From Methylobacterium planeticum (lineage in GTDB: Bacteria > Pseudomonadota > Alphaproteobacteria > Rhizobiales > Beijerinckiaceae): a stretch of DNA of 64,000 bases. The stretch's first letter is position 1. Every line of letters begins with the position of its first letter. The stretch lies in the NCBI RefSeq assembly GCF_008806345.1, contig NZ_VZZJ01000008.1, positions 1-64,000 of the forward strand, in the 5' to 3' direction. The translations under genes were made by a program, and so were the position numbers. The notes under the pieces were generated by a model. That model did no database searches and was not told the DNA's origin. It was given only the letters and a program-made list of their open reading frames with translations. Shown one piece after another: positions 14,788 to 21,944 of the stretch.

Positions 14788-14886
14788 CCGGGGCGCCGCG
14801 GGCGGCCCCGGAATCCAGACACTCAGGCAAAGCAGGCTGGAGCGCCACCCGTGGTCTCGATTCCGGGCCCGGCCGAGGCACCCCGG
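14788..14886. repeat. Imperfect intergenic palindrome (REP-like)
   Basis: The arms 14788-14815 and 14859-14886 are imperfect inverted copies: CCGGGGCGCC and GGCCCCGGAATC on the left, GATTCCGGGCC and GGCACCCCGG on the right. They surround about 43 nt. The element fills the frc-formyltransferase gap. Its layout resembles short palindromic repeats scattered between genes in Methylobacterium, but I see no second copy in this window. Confidence 0.45.
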
Positions 14887-14937
14887 AACGACGGGATCGC
14901 GGCGGCCTCCGGTCCGGGGACCGGGGGCCGCGAAGGA

Positions 14938-16215
14938 TCACTCGGCGGCGATCTTCTGCACAGCCCCGATGGCGCCGGAGCCGGAGATCTCGAGGATCTC
15001 CTCGTCGGTGTACTTGAGGACGTCGCGCAGGATCTCGTCGTTGTGCTCGCCGAGCAGCGGCGAGCGCGCCACCTCGGAGGGGCTCGCCGAGAGCTTGATG
15101 GGGTTGCCGACCGTCAGGTACTTGCCGCGCGTCGGATGATCGACCTCGACCACCGTCCCGGTCCGGCGCAGCGCGTCGTCCTCGGCGATCTCCTTCATGG
15201 AAAGGATCGGACCGCAGGGGATGTCGTACTCGTTGAGGATGTCCATCGCCTCGAACTTAGTCTTCGTCATCGTCCAGGCTTCGATGCGGGTGAAGATCTC
15301 GTTGAGGTGCGGCAGGCGCGCCTTCGGGGTCGCGTAGTTCGGGTCCGACTTCCAGCCCGGCTCGCCGATGATGTCGCAGATCGGCTCCCAGACCGCGGCC
15401 TGGGTGATGAAGTACAGGTAGGCGTTCGGATCGTTCTCGTGGCCCTTGCACTTCAGGATGCGGCCGGGCTGGCCGCCGCCGGAATCGTTGCCCGCGCGCG
15501 GGGTGGCGTCGCCGAAGGGCACGCCCTCGCCGAACTGGCTGTACTCGTGGAGCGGGCCGTGGGCCAGGCGCTGCTGGTCGCGCAGCTTCACCCGGCAGAG
15601 ATTGAGCACGCTGTCCTGCATGGCGCAGTCGACGCGCTGGCCGAGGCCCGAATGGGTGCGGTGGTAGAGGGCCGTGACGATGCCGAGAGCGAGGTGGAGG
15701 CCCGTGCCGGAATCACCGATCTGGGAGCCCGTCACCATCGGGAGGCCGTCGCGGAAGCCCGTGGTCGAGGCCGAGCCGCCGGCGCATTGCGCGACGTTCT
15801 CGTAGACCTTGCAATCCTCGTAGCGGCCGGGGCCGAAGCCCTTCACCGAGGCCAGGATCATGCGCGGGTTGGCCTCGTGGATCTTCTCCCAGGTCAGGCC
15901 CATGCGGGCGAGGGCGCCGGGAGCGAAGTTCTCGACGAGGACGTCGCACTCCTTCACGAGGCGCCAGAGCACCTCCTTGCCCTTGGGGTTCTTCGAATCG
16001 AGGGTGATCGAGCGCTTGTTGTGGTTCAGCATCGTGAAATAGAGGCTGTCCACGTCCGGGATGTCCTGGAGCTGCTGACGCGTGGCATCGCCGGCTCCGG
16101 GACGCTCGACCTTGATCACGTCGGCGCCGAACCAGGCCAGAAGCTGGGTGCAGGTGGGGCCGGATTGCACGTGCGTGAAGTCGAGGATCTTCACGCCTTC
16201 GAGAGCCTTGTCCAT
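14938..16215 (-). CDS. frc: Formyl-CoA:oxalate CoA-transferase
   Basis: A class III CoA-transferase that moves CoA between formyl-CoA and oxalate, the entry step of oxalate catabolism. The 425 aa match Oxalobacter Frc (428 aa) closely along the chain: [14 protein letters not shown] at the N-terminus, [20 protein letters not shown], and [11 protein letters not shown]. The catalytic aspartate, near residue 168, lies in SQIGDSGTG. The glycine loop [14 protein letters not shown] and the C-terminal [12 protein letters not shown] are also present. The usual partner oxalyl-CoA decarboxylase is not in this window. A GntR-type promoter at 16765-16793 and a 54-codon ORF lie upstream. Confidence 0.9.
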   Translation of the reverse strand: MDKALEGVKILDFTHVQSGPTCTQLLAWFGADVIKVERPGAGDATRQQLQDIPDVDSLYFTMLNHNKRSITLDSKNPKGKEVLWRLVKECDVLVENFAPGALARMGLTWEKIHEANPRMILASVKGFGPGRYEDCKVYENVAQCAGGSASTTGFRDGLPMVTGSQIGDSGTGLHLALGIVTALYHRTHSGLGQRVDCAMQDSVLNLCRVKLRDQQRLAHGPLHEYSQFGEGVPFGDATPRAGNDSGGGQPGRILKCKGHENDPNAYLYFITQAAVWEPICDIIGEPGWKSDPNYATPKARLPHLNEIFTRIEAWTMTKTKFEAMDILNEYDIPCGPILSMKEIAEDDALRRTGTVVEVDHPTRGKYLTVGNPIKLSASPSEVARSPLLGEHNDEILRDVLKYTDEEILEISGSGAIGAVQKIAAE

Positions 16216-16350
16216 GGGTTACTCTCAGTCCTGAACGAGTGAACGGGATGCCGGCGCCACGCCCGGTCTTCGGGCTTGCGGGGCGTCGCACGGCAGGTCG
16301 GCGGTGACCAGGGCGGGGCCCGGCGCGTGGTAGGCGGTATATCCTATGAC

Positions 16351-16515
16351 TTATACATCGTCTGGTTTCAGGTGCCAGACGTCGGCCCGCACGGGGATAT
16401 TCGGGATCGCGGCGCATTCGGACCGGTCGCGTAGCCCGATCCTGGGCCTGTCGCGGATGCTGCGGCGCGGCGCGTCCGCGGCGGCGCGCGCCCGGACGCG
16501 GAATTCCTGTTCCAT
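16351..16515 (-). CDS. Small arginine-rich protein, 54 aa, in the frc leader
   Basis: ATG at 16515 has an optimal GGAGG site 8 nt upstream (a second in-frame ATG at 16521 sits too close to it). The product starts MEQEFRVRARAAADAPRRS, is rich in Arg and Asp, and ends VWHLKPDDV. It lies about 135 bp before frc on the same strand and downstream of the GntR-type promoter. It could be a real small protein or a leader ORF affecting frc expression. No family recognised. Confidence 0.45.
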   Translation of the reverse strand: MEQEFRVRARAAADAPRRSIRDRPRIGLRDRSECAAIPNIPVRADVWHLKPDDV

Positions 16516-16764
16516 GGCCATTTCCTCCGGTTCGCACGCGCGATGGCCTCGCGCGGCGTCGTGTGCGCGCCGCGTCGATTCGACGTCGTCCGCGTGGGTC
16601 TCAAGCATCGGGGAGGGCCTGGCGGGTTCGTCAGACCCGCGCGAGGGCAGCCTCGTGCGTCTGGCCGGGCGCGCTCGATCCTGCGGCAAGACGCTCGCGA
16701 AGGCCCCGCCCGGTCGGCCCATCGAGCGCGGCGCAAACCGGAAAGCCGGTTCGCGCACGATCGA

Positions 16765-16793
16765 AATCTGGCATACCAGATACCAAGTGTCAA
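16765..16793 (-). promoter_or_regulatory. frc-operon promoter with operator in the spacer
   Basis: On the minus strand, TTGACA (16788-16793) and CAGATT (16765-16770) are 17 bp apart. The box, plus-strand TGGCATACCAGATACCAA (16769-16786), fills the spacer exactly as in the gntR promoter. Transcription from here would cover the 54-aa ORF and frc. Confidence 0.65.
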
Positions 16794-16968
16794 ATCTGAA
16801 ATTTGTCACTGCAGCGCTTCCGCCCGGCGCCGCGCGAGTGTCGCTGAAAATGCGCGCAAGATCGAGGCGCGGCGCCACCGGTCCGGACACATCGACGGCG
16901 GCGGACCCCTCGGGATCCGCCGCCGCAGGGTCGGCTGCTCCTGGAAAAGGCGAGGCCGGGGGCCGGGG

Positions 16969-18255
16969 TCAGGCCGCCCGGGCGGAGTTCGGACTGAGCA
17001 CGGCCCCGGCGGGCTCGGCCGTCAGATAGCGAGTGCGCAGGGGCTTCAGCACGAACAGGGCGAGCATCGCCGCCACCGCGTTGAGGCCGATCACCATCGC
17101 GAACACCGCCGACCAGCCATAGGCGGTGGAGACCAGGCTCGCGAAGGGCACGAGGAACGAGGCGGTGCCCTTGGCGGTGTAGAGCATGCCCGCGTTGGTG
17201 GCGGCGTATTTCGACCCGAACGTGTCGCCGCAGGTCGCCGGGAACAGCGAGTAGATCTCGCCGAACACGCCGAAATACACGGCTGTCGCCAGGATGAAGA
17301 CGATCGGGCTGTGCCCGTTCGAGATCAGCAGGATCACCGCGAGGGCCGCGATGCTGAAGGCGATGAACATGGTGTTCTCGCGGCCGATATTGTCCGAGAC
17401 GTAGCCGAAGAAGGGGCGCCCGAACCCGTCGAAGATGCGGTCGAGGGAGATCGCGAAGGTAAGCGCCGCCATCTGGAAGCCCAGCATGCTGACGGGAACG
17501 TCCGCGACCTCGAAGTCGTGGGCAATCGGCCCGATCTGTGCCGCCGCCATCAGGCCGCCCGCCGCCACCATCACGAACATGGCGTACATCACCCAGAAGA
17601 CCGGGGTGCGCACCGCCTCGCGCGGCGTCCGGTCGAACTGGGCCTGGGGCAGGCGCAGGGTCTTGCGCTGCACCGGCGCGGCCACCGAGGGCTTGCGCAG
17701 GAAGAAGGAGAGCAGGATCACCACGCCGCCCTGGATGATCCCGAAGGTCAGGAAGGCCGTCTGGTAGCCGCTCGCGGCGATCATCTTGGCGATCGGCACC
17801 ACGGTGAGCGCCGCGCCGGCGCCGAACCCGGCGGCGGTGGCGCCCGCCGCGAGGCCGCGCCGGTGCGGGAACCACTTGAGCGCGTTGCCGACGCAGGTGC
17901 CGTAGACCGAGCCTGCCCCGATGCCGCCGATCACCGCCGCGAGATAGAGCAGCGGCAGGGACGACGCGTAGGCGTCAAGGATCCAGGCGAGCCCGATCAT
18001 GACGCCGCCGAAGCAGACCACGATGCGCGGGCCGTACTTGTCGACGAACCAGGCCTCGATCGGCACCAGCCAGGTCTCGGTGGCGACGAAGAAGGTGAAG
18101 GCCAGCTGGATGGCCGCGCGGCCCCAATGGTACTGGGCGTCGATCGGATCGACGAAGAGCGTCCATCCGTATTGCAGGTTGGCGATCATCGCCATGCAGA
18201 GCACGCCGAGGGCGAGCTGGCGCCACTTGGCCGACGGTGGATCCTGACGTTCCAT
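16969..18255 (-). CDS. oxlT: OxlT-like oxalate/formate antiporter (MFS, OFA family)
   Basis: A 428-aa inner-membrane protein with twelve predicted helices. It carries the OFA-family hallmarks: NLQYGWTLFVDPI in TM1, WFVDKYGPR after TM2, GCVGN-like GTCVGNALKWFPHRRGLAAG, RIFDGFGRPFFGYVSD in the middle, and AGMLYTAKGTASFL in TM11. The lysine of the last motif corresponds to the charge-pairing lysine of Oxalobacter OxlT. It probably exchanges oxalate for formate or takes up oxalate. ATG at 18255 follows AAGGAA. A TGGTAT-type box lies 60 bp upstream, and frc follows under its own promoter. Substrate direction is inferred from the neighbours. Confidence 0.8.
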   Translation of the reverse strand: MERQDPPSAKWRQLALGVLCMAMIANLQYGWTLFVDPIDAQYHWGRAAIQLAFTFFVATETWLVPIEAWFVDKYGPRIVVCFGGVMIGLAWILDAYASSLPLLYLAAVIGGIGAGSVYGTCVGNALKWFPHRRGLAAGATAAGFGAGAALTVVPIAKMIAASGYQTAFLTFGIIQGGVVILLSFFLRKPSVAAPVQRKTLRLPQAQFDRTPREAVRTPVFWVMYAMFVMVAAGGLMAAAQIGPIAHDFEVADVPVSMLGFQMAALTFAISLDRIFDGFGRPFFGYVSDNIGRENTMFIAFSIAALAVILLISNGHSPIVFILATAVYFGVFGEIYSLFPATCGDTFGSKYAATNAGMLYTAKGTASFLVPFASLVSTAYGWSAVFAMVIGLNAVAAMLALFVLKPLRTRYLTAEPAGAVLSPNSARAA

Positions 18256-18314
18256 CCCTGATTCCTTTTTTGGCGACCCGGGGGCCGTTCCCGCAAGGAT
18301 GGAACAATCGTCTC

Positions 18315-18332
18315 TGGTATGCAATATTCCAA
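18315..18332 (-). promoter_or_regulatory. TGGTAT-type box upstream of the OxlT-like gene
   Basis: Plus-strand TGGTATGCAATATTCCAA lies 60 bp before the ATG at 18255, in the same orientation as the other boxes. The flanking -35 is weak, so this promoter may need help or be repressed by a different geometry. Confidence 0.5.
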
Positions 18333-18453
18333 ACACGCATCTGATGCGTTTTTAATCCACTCCCTCCGAAAAAGATTTGGTGCCAGGAGTCCGGCACCTC
18401 TCCGAAACATCCATCGCAGGCCGACACGGCCCTCCACCTTCCGGACCCGAACC

Positions 18454-18657
18454 ATGAACATTCCCGCAGTCCTGGTCCTGCAGAGCGTCCCCTTCGCCGG
18501 TCTCGCCATCGCCCAGACGGAGCGTGGCCGCGACGAGCTCACCGTCCTGCTGGTGGTCGCGCTCGGCCTGCTGTCGTCGCTGATCGCGTTCTACCCGGAT
18601 GGTTCGGAGGCCTCGCGCATCATCCTCGACACGATCAGCCGGGCCTACCAGAGCTGA
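18454..18657 (+). CDS. Small membrane protein, 67 aa
   Basis: It begins MNIPAVLVLQSVPFAGLAIAQ and has a second hydrophobic stretch at about 30-45 (LTVLLVVALGLLSSLIAF), followed by a polar C-terminal helix (ASRIILDTISRAYQS). Probably two membrane helices with little outside them. It is divergent from the OxlT-like gene and shares its upstream region. The ribosome binding site is weak. No family recognised. Confidence 0.5.
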   Translation: MNIPAVLVLQSVPFAGLAIAQTERGRDELTVLLVVALGLLSSLIAFYPDGSEASRIILDTISRAYQS

Positions 18658-18849
18658 GGCTCCCGCTCGCCGGACGGGTCCCGCGAAGTCTCTGACGAGG
18701 GTTCGGGCCGCGCGATGTTGCGATGAACTCCGGCACGGATCCCCCGAGACCTGCCGGATCGGGGCGGAGCGGGTCTTGGCAGGCAGGCCTTCGCGGTCCA
18801 TTCTTGCCGCAAGAGCCGGTCAGACCGGCCGAAACTTGGAGGTTCGCCC

Positions 18850-19116
18850 ATGCTTGCCAGCAGCCGCTTGGTAAAATCCGCCTGGATTGCGGTCGAGGTG
18901 ACCCGGGAGCGCGCCGAGCGCGTCCTCGTGGTCGAGACCTACATCGCGGTCAGCCCGCTCGAGCAGAACTACGACGCCGGCCAGTACGAGAAGGTGGTCG
19001 CCTGCGTCCGCAGCGTCCTCGAGAAGAACCCCGATATCGACCGCGCCTCGATCCTGAGCATGCACCGCAGTTCCGGCTGCGCCAGCCTGTTCCGGGCGGA
19101 GCCGGCCGCCGCCTGA
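18850..19116 (+). CDS. Hypothetical protein, 88 aa
   Basis: ATG at 18850 has a strong GGAGG upstream. The protein is soluble: strand-like start (MLASSRLVKSAWIAVEVTRE), then VLVVETYIAVSPLEQNYDAG and a helix ending in a Cys/Ser-rich stretch and an alanine tail. No family recognised. It precedes the P-loop gene on the same strand by about 70 bp and may be co-transcribed. Confidence 0.6.
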   Translation: MLASSRLVKSAWIAVEVTRERAERVLVVETYIAVSPLEQNYDAGQYEKVVACVRSVLEKNPDIDRASILSMHRSSGCASLFRAEPAAA

Positions 19117-19189
19117 GCCGCATCGCCGCGCGCCTCCGGGGTGCGAAGGGTGGGGATCGCGGCACGCTTCAACGGACAGGCGAGGGCCG

Positions 19190-21007
19190 ATGCCGGTGAC
19201 GAGCGCGACGACGGAGCATGAGACGTCCGACCTCGGCCCCTGGCGGCCGGGCATCGAATCCGCGCTGCCGCGGGCTTACCTGCCCCTCGCCACGATATAC
19301 CGGCCGGAAAACGTCTCGACCCGCCTCGAGGACGCTCTCGAGCTCGGCAGCTTCTCCGGCCTGCCCCTGCAGGATCTCGCGGCCTTCCGGCCCGAACGCC
19401 TCGCCGTGCACGAGCTTCTGATCCGCGTGATGGCGGATCTCTCGGTGCCGGTGGGCGAGAAATACGCCGATCTCGGCGTCAATTTCCGCCGCATCGTCAC
19501 GACGATCCTGTCGGATTTCATCACCCCGCACGCCCCCGAGATCAGCCGCAGCTTCGAGGCGGTGCGGAGTGAGGCCGAGGCGCTTCTGGAGCGCGAGATC
19601 GCCGCCATCCTGTCGCCCGGCCCGGCACCCGCGCCGGACATCCGGAGGGGTTCGTCCTGGCGCGCCTGGCTCGGTCTCGGGGACCGCGCCCCGCCCCCCG
19701 TCGCGCCGGTGCGCGAGAGCCTGGAGGAGCGGGCGCAGCGCCACATCGCGGAATGGCGCGCGCGGGAGGCGGCGGATGCGGGCTCCCTCGCGGCCGCGGC
19801 CGCGGCGGCCCTTCAGCGCGTCGTCTCGGCGATCATCCGCCACCGGGGCAAGCTCATCGGAGACGCTGCGCTGCTGCGCTCGCTCGCCTGCACCCTCGTG
19901 ACCAACGATTACGGCAGCCGGCAGATCGGGCGCCTGATCGAGCCCTGGTTCCATGAGGCGGCGGTCCGCGAGGGCTACCACGCGCTCGCGGCGCAGGAAC
20001 ACCCCATCGTCATGAACGTGAAGGGCGCCTCCGCTTCGGGCAAGAGCACGATGCGCCCGCTGCAGCGGGCCCTCGCGGGGCGCATCGGCGTGCAATGGTC
20101 CGACTTCGCCGTGATCACCCCCGACATCTGGCGCAAGTACCTCCTCGATTACGATTCCCTCGGGCCCGCGCGCCGCTACGCCGGCACCCTGACGGGCCAT
20201 GAAGTGGAGGTCGTTGACAAGAAGCTCGACCGCTACATGGCCCGCAAGGCCCGCGAGGGGCGGATGTCGCACCTCCTGATCGACCGCTTCCGCTTCGACA
20301 GCTTCAACGCCGATGCCAGCAGCGAGGATGGCAGCCAGCTCCTCACCCGGTTCGGCCATCTCGTCTTCATGCTGTTCATGATCACGCCCCCGGACGCCAC
20401 GGTGGAGCGGGCCTGGAAGCGGGGCGAGCAGTTCGGCCGCTACAAGGCGGTGGACGACCTGCTCGCGCACAATGTCGAGGCCTATACGGGGATGCCGCGC
20501 CTGTTCTTCACCTGGGCGCTCAAGGCGGACAAGCGCGTCCATTACGAGTTCCTGGACAACAGCGTGCCCGAGGGCGAGCGCCCGCGCACCGTGGCCTTCG
20601 GGGTCAACGGCGTGATGACGATCCTCGACCTGAAGTTCCTCCTCGACGTCGACCGGTTCCGGAAGATCAACATCGACGCGGACGGGCCGGAGGCGGTCTA
20701 TCCCGACCCGAGCCAGATGGCGCCCGAGCGCAACACCGACTTCCTGCGCCAATGCGCGCGACGGATGGCGACGATCCGCTTCGCCGAGCACGCCACCGGC
20801 CGGGTCTATGCCAGCCTCGACCGGGGCCGCCTGACCTGCCGCGACGGGGCGGCCTACGCGCGGGCGCTGGCGGATCCGGACGTGCGGGCGGCCTTCTCGG
20901 CGATCGGCGGGGACCGGCTCTGCGACGAGGCGCCCCCGGCCGCGGCCTCCGAGAACATCAGCCGTGACGAGACCGAGACGCTCGGCGCCTGGGGCGATTG
21001 CCGCTGA
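19190..21007 (+). CDS. Large uncharacterised P-loop NTPase (kinase/zeta-toxin-like core), 605 aa
   Basis: Start ATG at 19190 behind GAGGG. The N-terminal 275 residues are helical and match nothing I know. Near residue 280 is a clear Walker A motif (NVKGASASGKSTMRP). It is followed by DFAVITPDIWRKYLLDYDSLG, which resembles the substrate-binding aspartate region of zeta toxins and small-molecule kinases, an HLLIDRFRFDSF strand, and VFMLFMITPPDATVERAWKRGEQFGR, which resembles a lid segment with basic residues. This suggests phosphotransfer to a small molecule or nucleotide sugar, with a long sensory or scaffold N-terminus. No antitoxin-like partner is adjacent except the 88-aa ORF upstream. Function not assigned. 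Confidence 0.6.
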   Translation: MPVTSATTEHETSDLGPWRPGIESALPRAYLPLATIYRPENVSTRLEDALELGSFSGLPLQDLAAFRPERLAVHELLIRVMADLSVPVGEKYADLGVNFRRIVTTILSDFITPHAPEISRSFEAVRSEAEALLEREIAAILSPGPAPAPDIRRGSSWRAWLGLGDRAPPPVAPVRESLEERAQRHIAEWRAREAADAGSLAAAAAAALQRVVSAIIRHRGKLIGDAALLRSLACTLVTNDYGSRQIGRLIEPWFHEAAVREGYHALAAQEHPIVMNVKGASASGKSTMRPLQRALAGRIGVQWSDFAVITPDIWRKYLLDYDSLGPARRYAGTLTGHEVEVVDKKLDRYMARKAREGRMSHLLIDRFRFDSFNADASSEDGSQLLTRFGHLVFMLFMITPPDATVERAWKRGEQFGRYKAVDDLLAHNVEAYTGMPRLFFTWALKADKRVHYEFLDNSVPEGERPRTVAFGVNGVMTILDLKFLLDVDRFRKINIDADGPEAVYPDPSQMAPERNTDFLRQCARRMATIRFAEHATGRVYASLDRGRLTCRDGAAYARALADPDVRAAFSAIGGDRLCDEAPPAAASENISRDETETLGAWGDCR

Positions 21008-21014
21008 GGCGTGC

Positions 21015-21320
21015 TCAGGACTTGCGCCAGGCCTGGAACGCCGCCCACTTCGCCTCGATCCAGCGCGCCGCCCGCTCCATCGGCACCTTCAGGACGGGTA
21101 CGTCCTGGGCCAGGAGGGCGAGGCCGAGGGGCAGCATCCACAGGCCGAGCACCGGCAGGATCGAGAAGATGCCCCCGAGGATCAGCAGGATCGCCGCGAT
21201 GACGCGGATCCAGAGCCGCGAGGGCTCGCGCAGCCAGTCGACGGCCCGGCGCAGGTTGTCCGGCATCTTCTCCGAAAGGCGCGTGACGCGGGCATCCCAG
21301 TCTTCGGCGGTGACGCTCAT
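21015..21320 (-). CDS. Small two-helix membrane protein, 101 aa
   Basis: ATG at 21320 follows GGAG. A charged N-terminal helix (MSVTAEDWDARVTRLSEKMP) leads into two membrane helices with a proline/glycine turn (WIRVIAAILLILGGIFSILPVLGLWMLPLGLALLAQD), then an amphipathic C-terminus. The layout resembles small PGPGW-type transmembrane proteins common in alphaproteobacteria. Function unknown. It converges with the P-loop gene (7-bp gap) and is divergent from the FKBP gene. Confidence 0.65.
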   Translation of the reverse strand: MSVTAEDWDARVTRLSEKMPDNLRRAVDWLREPSRLWIRVIAAILLILGGIFSILPVLGLWMLPLGLALLAQDVPVLKVPMERAARWIEAKWAAFQAWRKS

Positions 21321-21491
21321 CGGATCTCCGGGGCTTCCGTCTCGGCGGCTCGAAGGCCGGAGAACGCGCGAGGGGCCGGGAGGGCTCCGTCCGGCTTCGC
21401 CGCGCACGGGCTTCCCGCGGCTGGCGTCCGGGCGCCCGACCTCGTAAGAGGCCCCGCGAAGGTCCGCGACATCGGACCCCTCGGAGGACCC

Positions 21492-21914
21492 ATGCCTCGC
21501 TCGATCCTACCCCTTGCCGGAGCCGTGCTGATCGCCATGACCGCTAGCGCCAACGCCGCCGACTACGTCACCCTGCCGTCCGGCCTCAAGTACAAGGACG
21601 AGGTCGTGGGCACCGGCCCCGAGCCGAAGGCCGGTCAGAAGGTGACCGTGCAATACACGGGCTGGCTCGACGAGAGCGGCCAGAAGGGCAAGAAGTTCGA
21701 CTCGTCCCGCGACCGCAACCAGCCCTTCACCTTCACGATCGGCGCAGGCCAGGTGATCCAGGGCTGGGACCTCGGCGTCGCCACCATGAAGACCGGCGGC
21801 AAGCGCACCCTGGTGATCCCGGCCGAGCTCGGCTACGGCGCCCGCGGCGCCGGCGGCCTGATTCCCCCGGGCGCGACGCTGATCTTCGACGTCGAGCTCC
21901 TCGGCGCCAAGTAG
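21492..21914 (+). CDS. FKBP-type peptidyl-prolyl cis-trans isomerase, exported
   Basis: 140 aa with a signal peptide (about 1-22, ending ANA-AD) and one complete FKBP domain: LKYKDEVVGTGPEPKAGQ, VTVQYTGWL, KFDSSRDRNQPFTFTIG, VIQGWDLGVATMKTGGKRTLVIP, LGYGARGAGGLIPPGATLIFDVELL. The active-site aromatic and YTGW/GWD positions are intact, so it should catalyse proline isomerisation in the periplasm. The condensin operon starts 30 bp after its stop codon, so read-through is likely. Confidence 0.9.
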   Translation: MPRSILPLAGAVLIAMTASANAADYVTLPSGLKYKDEVVGTGPEPKAGQKVTVQYTGWLDESGQKGKKFDSSRDRNQPFTFTIGAGQVIQGWDLGVATMKTGGKRTLVIPAELGYGARGAGGLIPPGATLIFDVELLGAK

Positions 21915-21944
21915 GCGCATCCACGGTCCCGGCGGGGGCGAACG

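Noticed and set aside
16331..16352. A seventh TGGTAT-type box (GGTATATCCTATGACTT) just upstream of frc
   Set aside because: It matches only part of the core, overlaps the end of the 54-aa ORF and has no promoter boxes around it.
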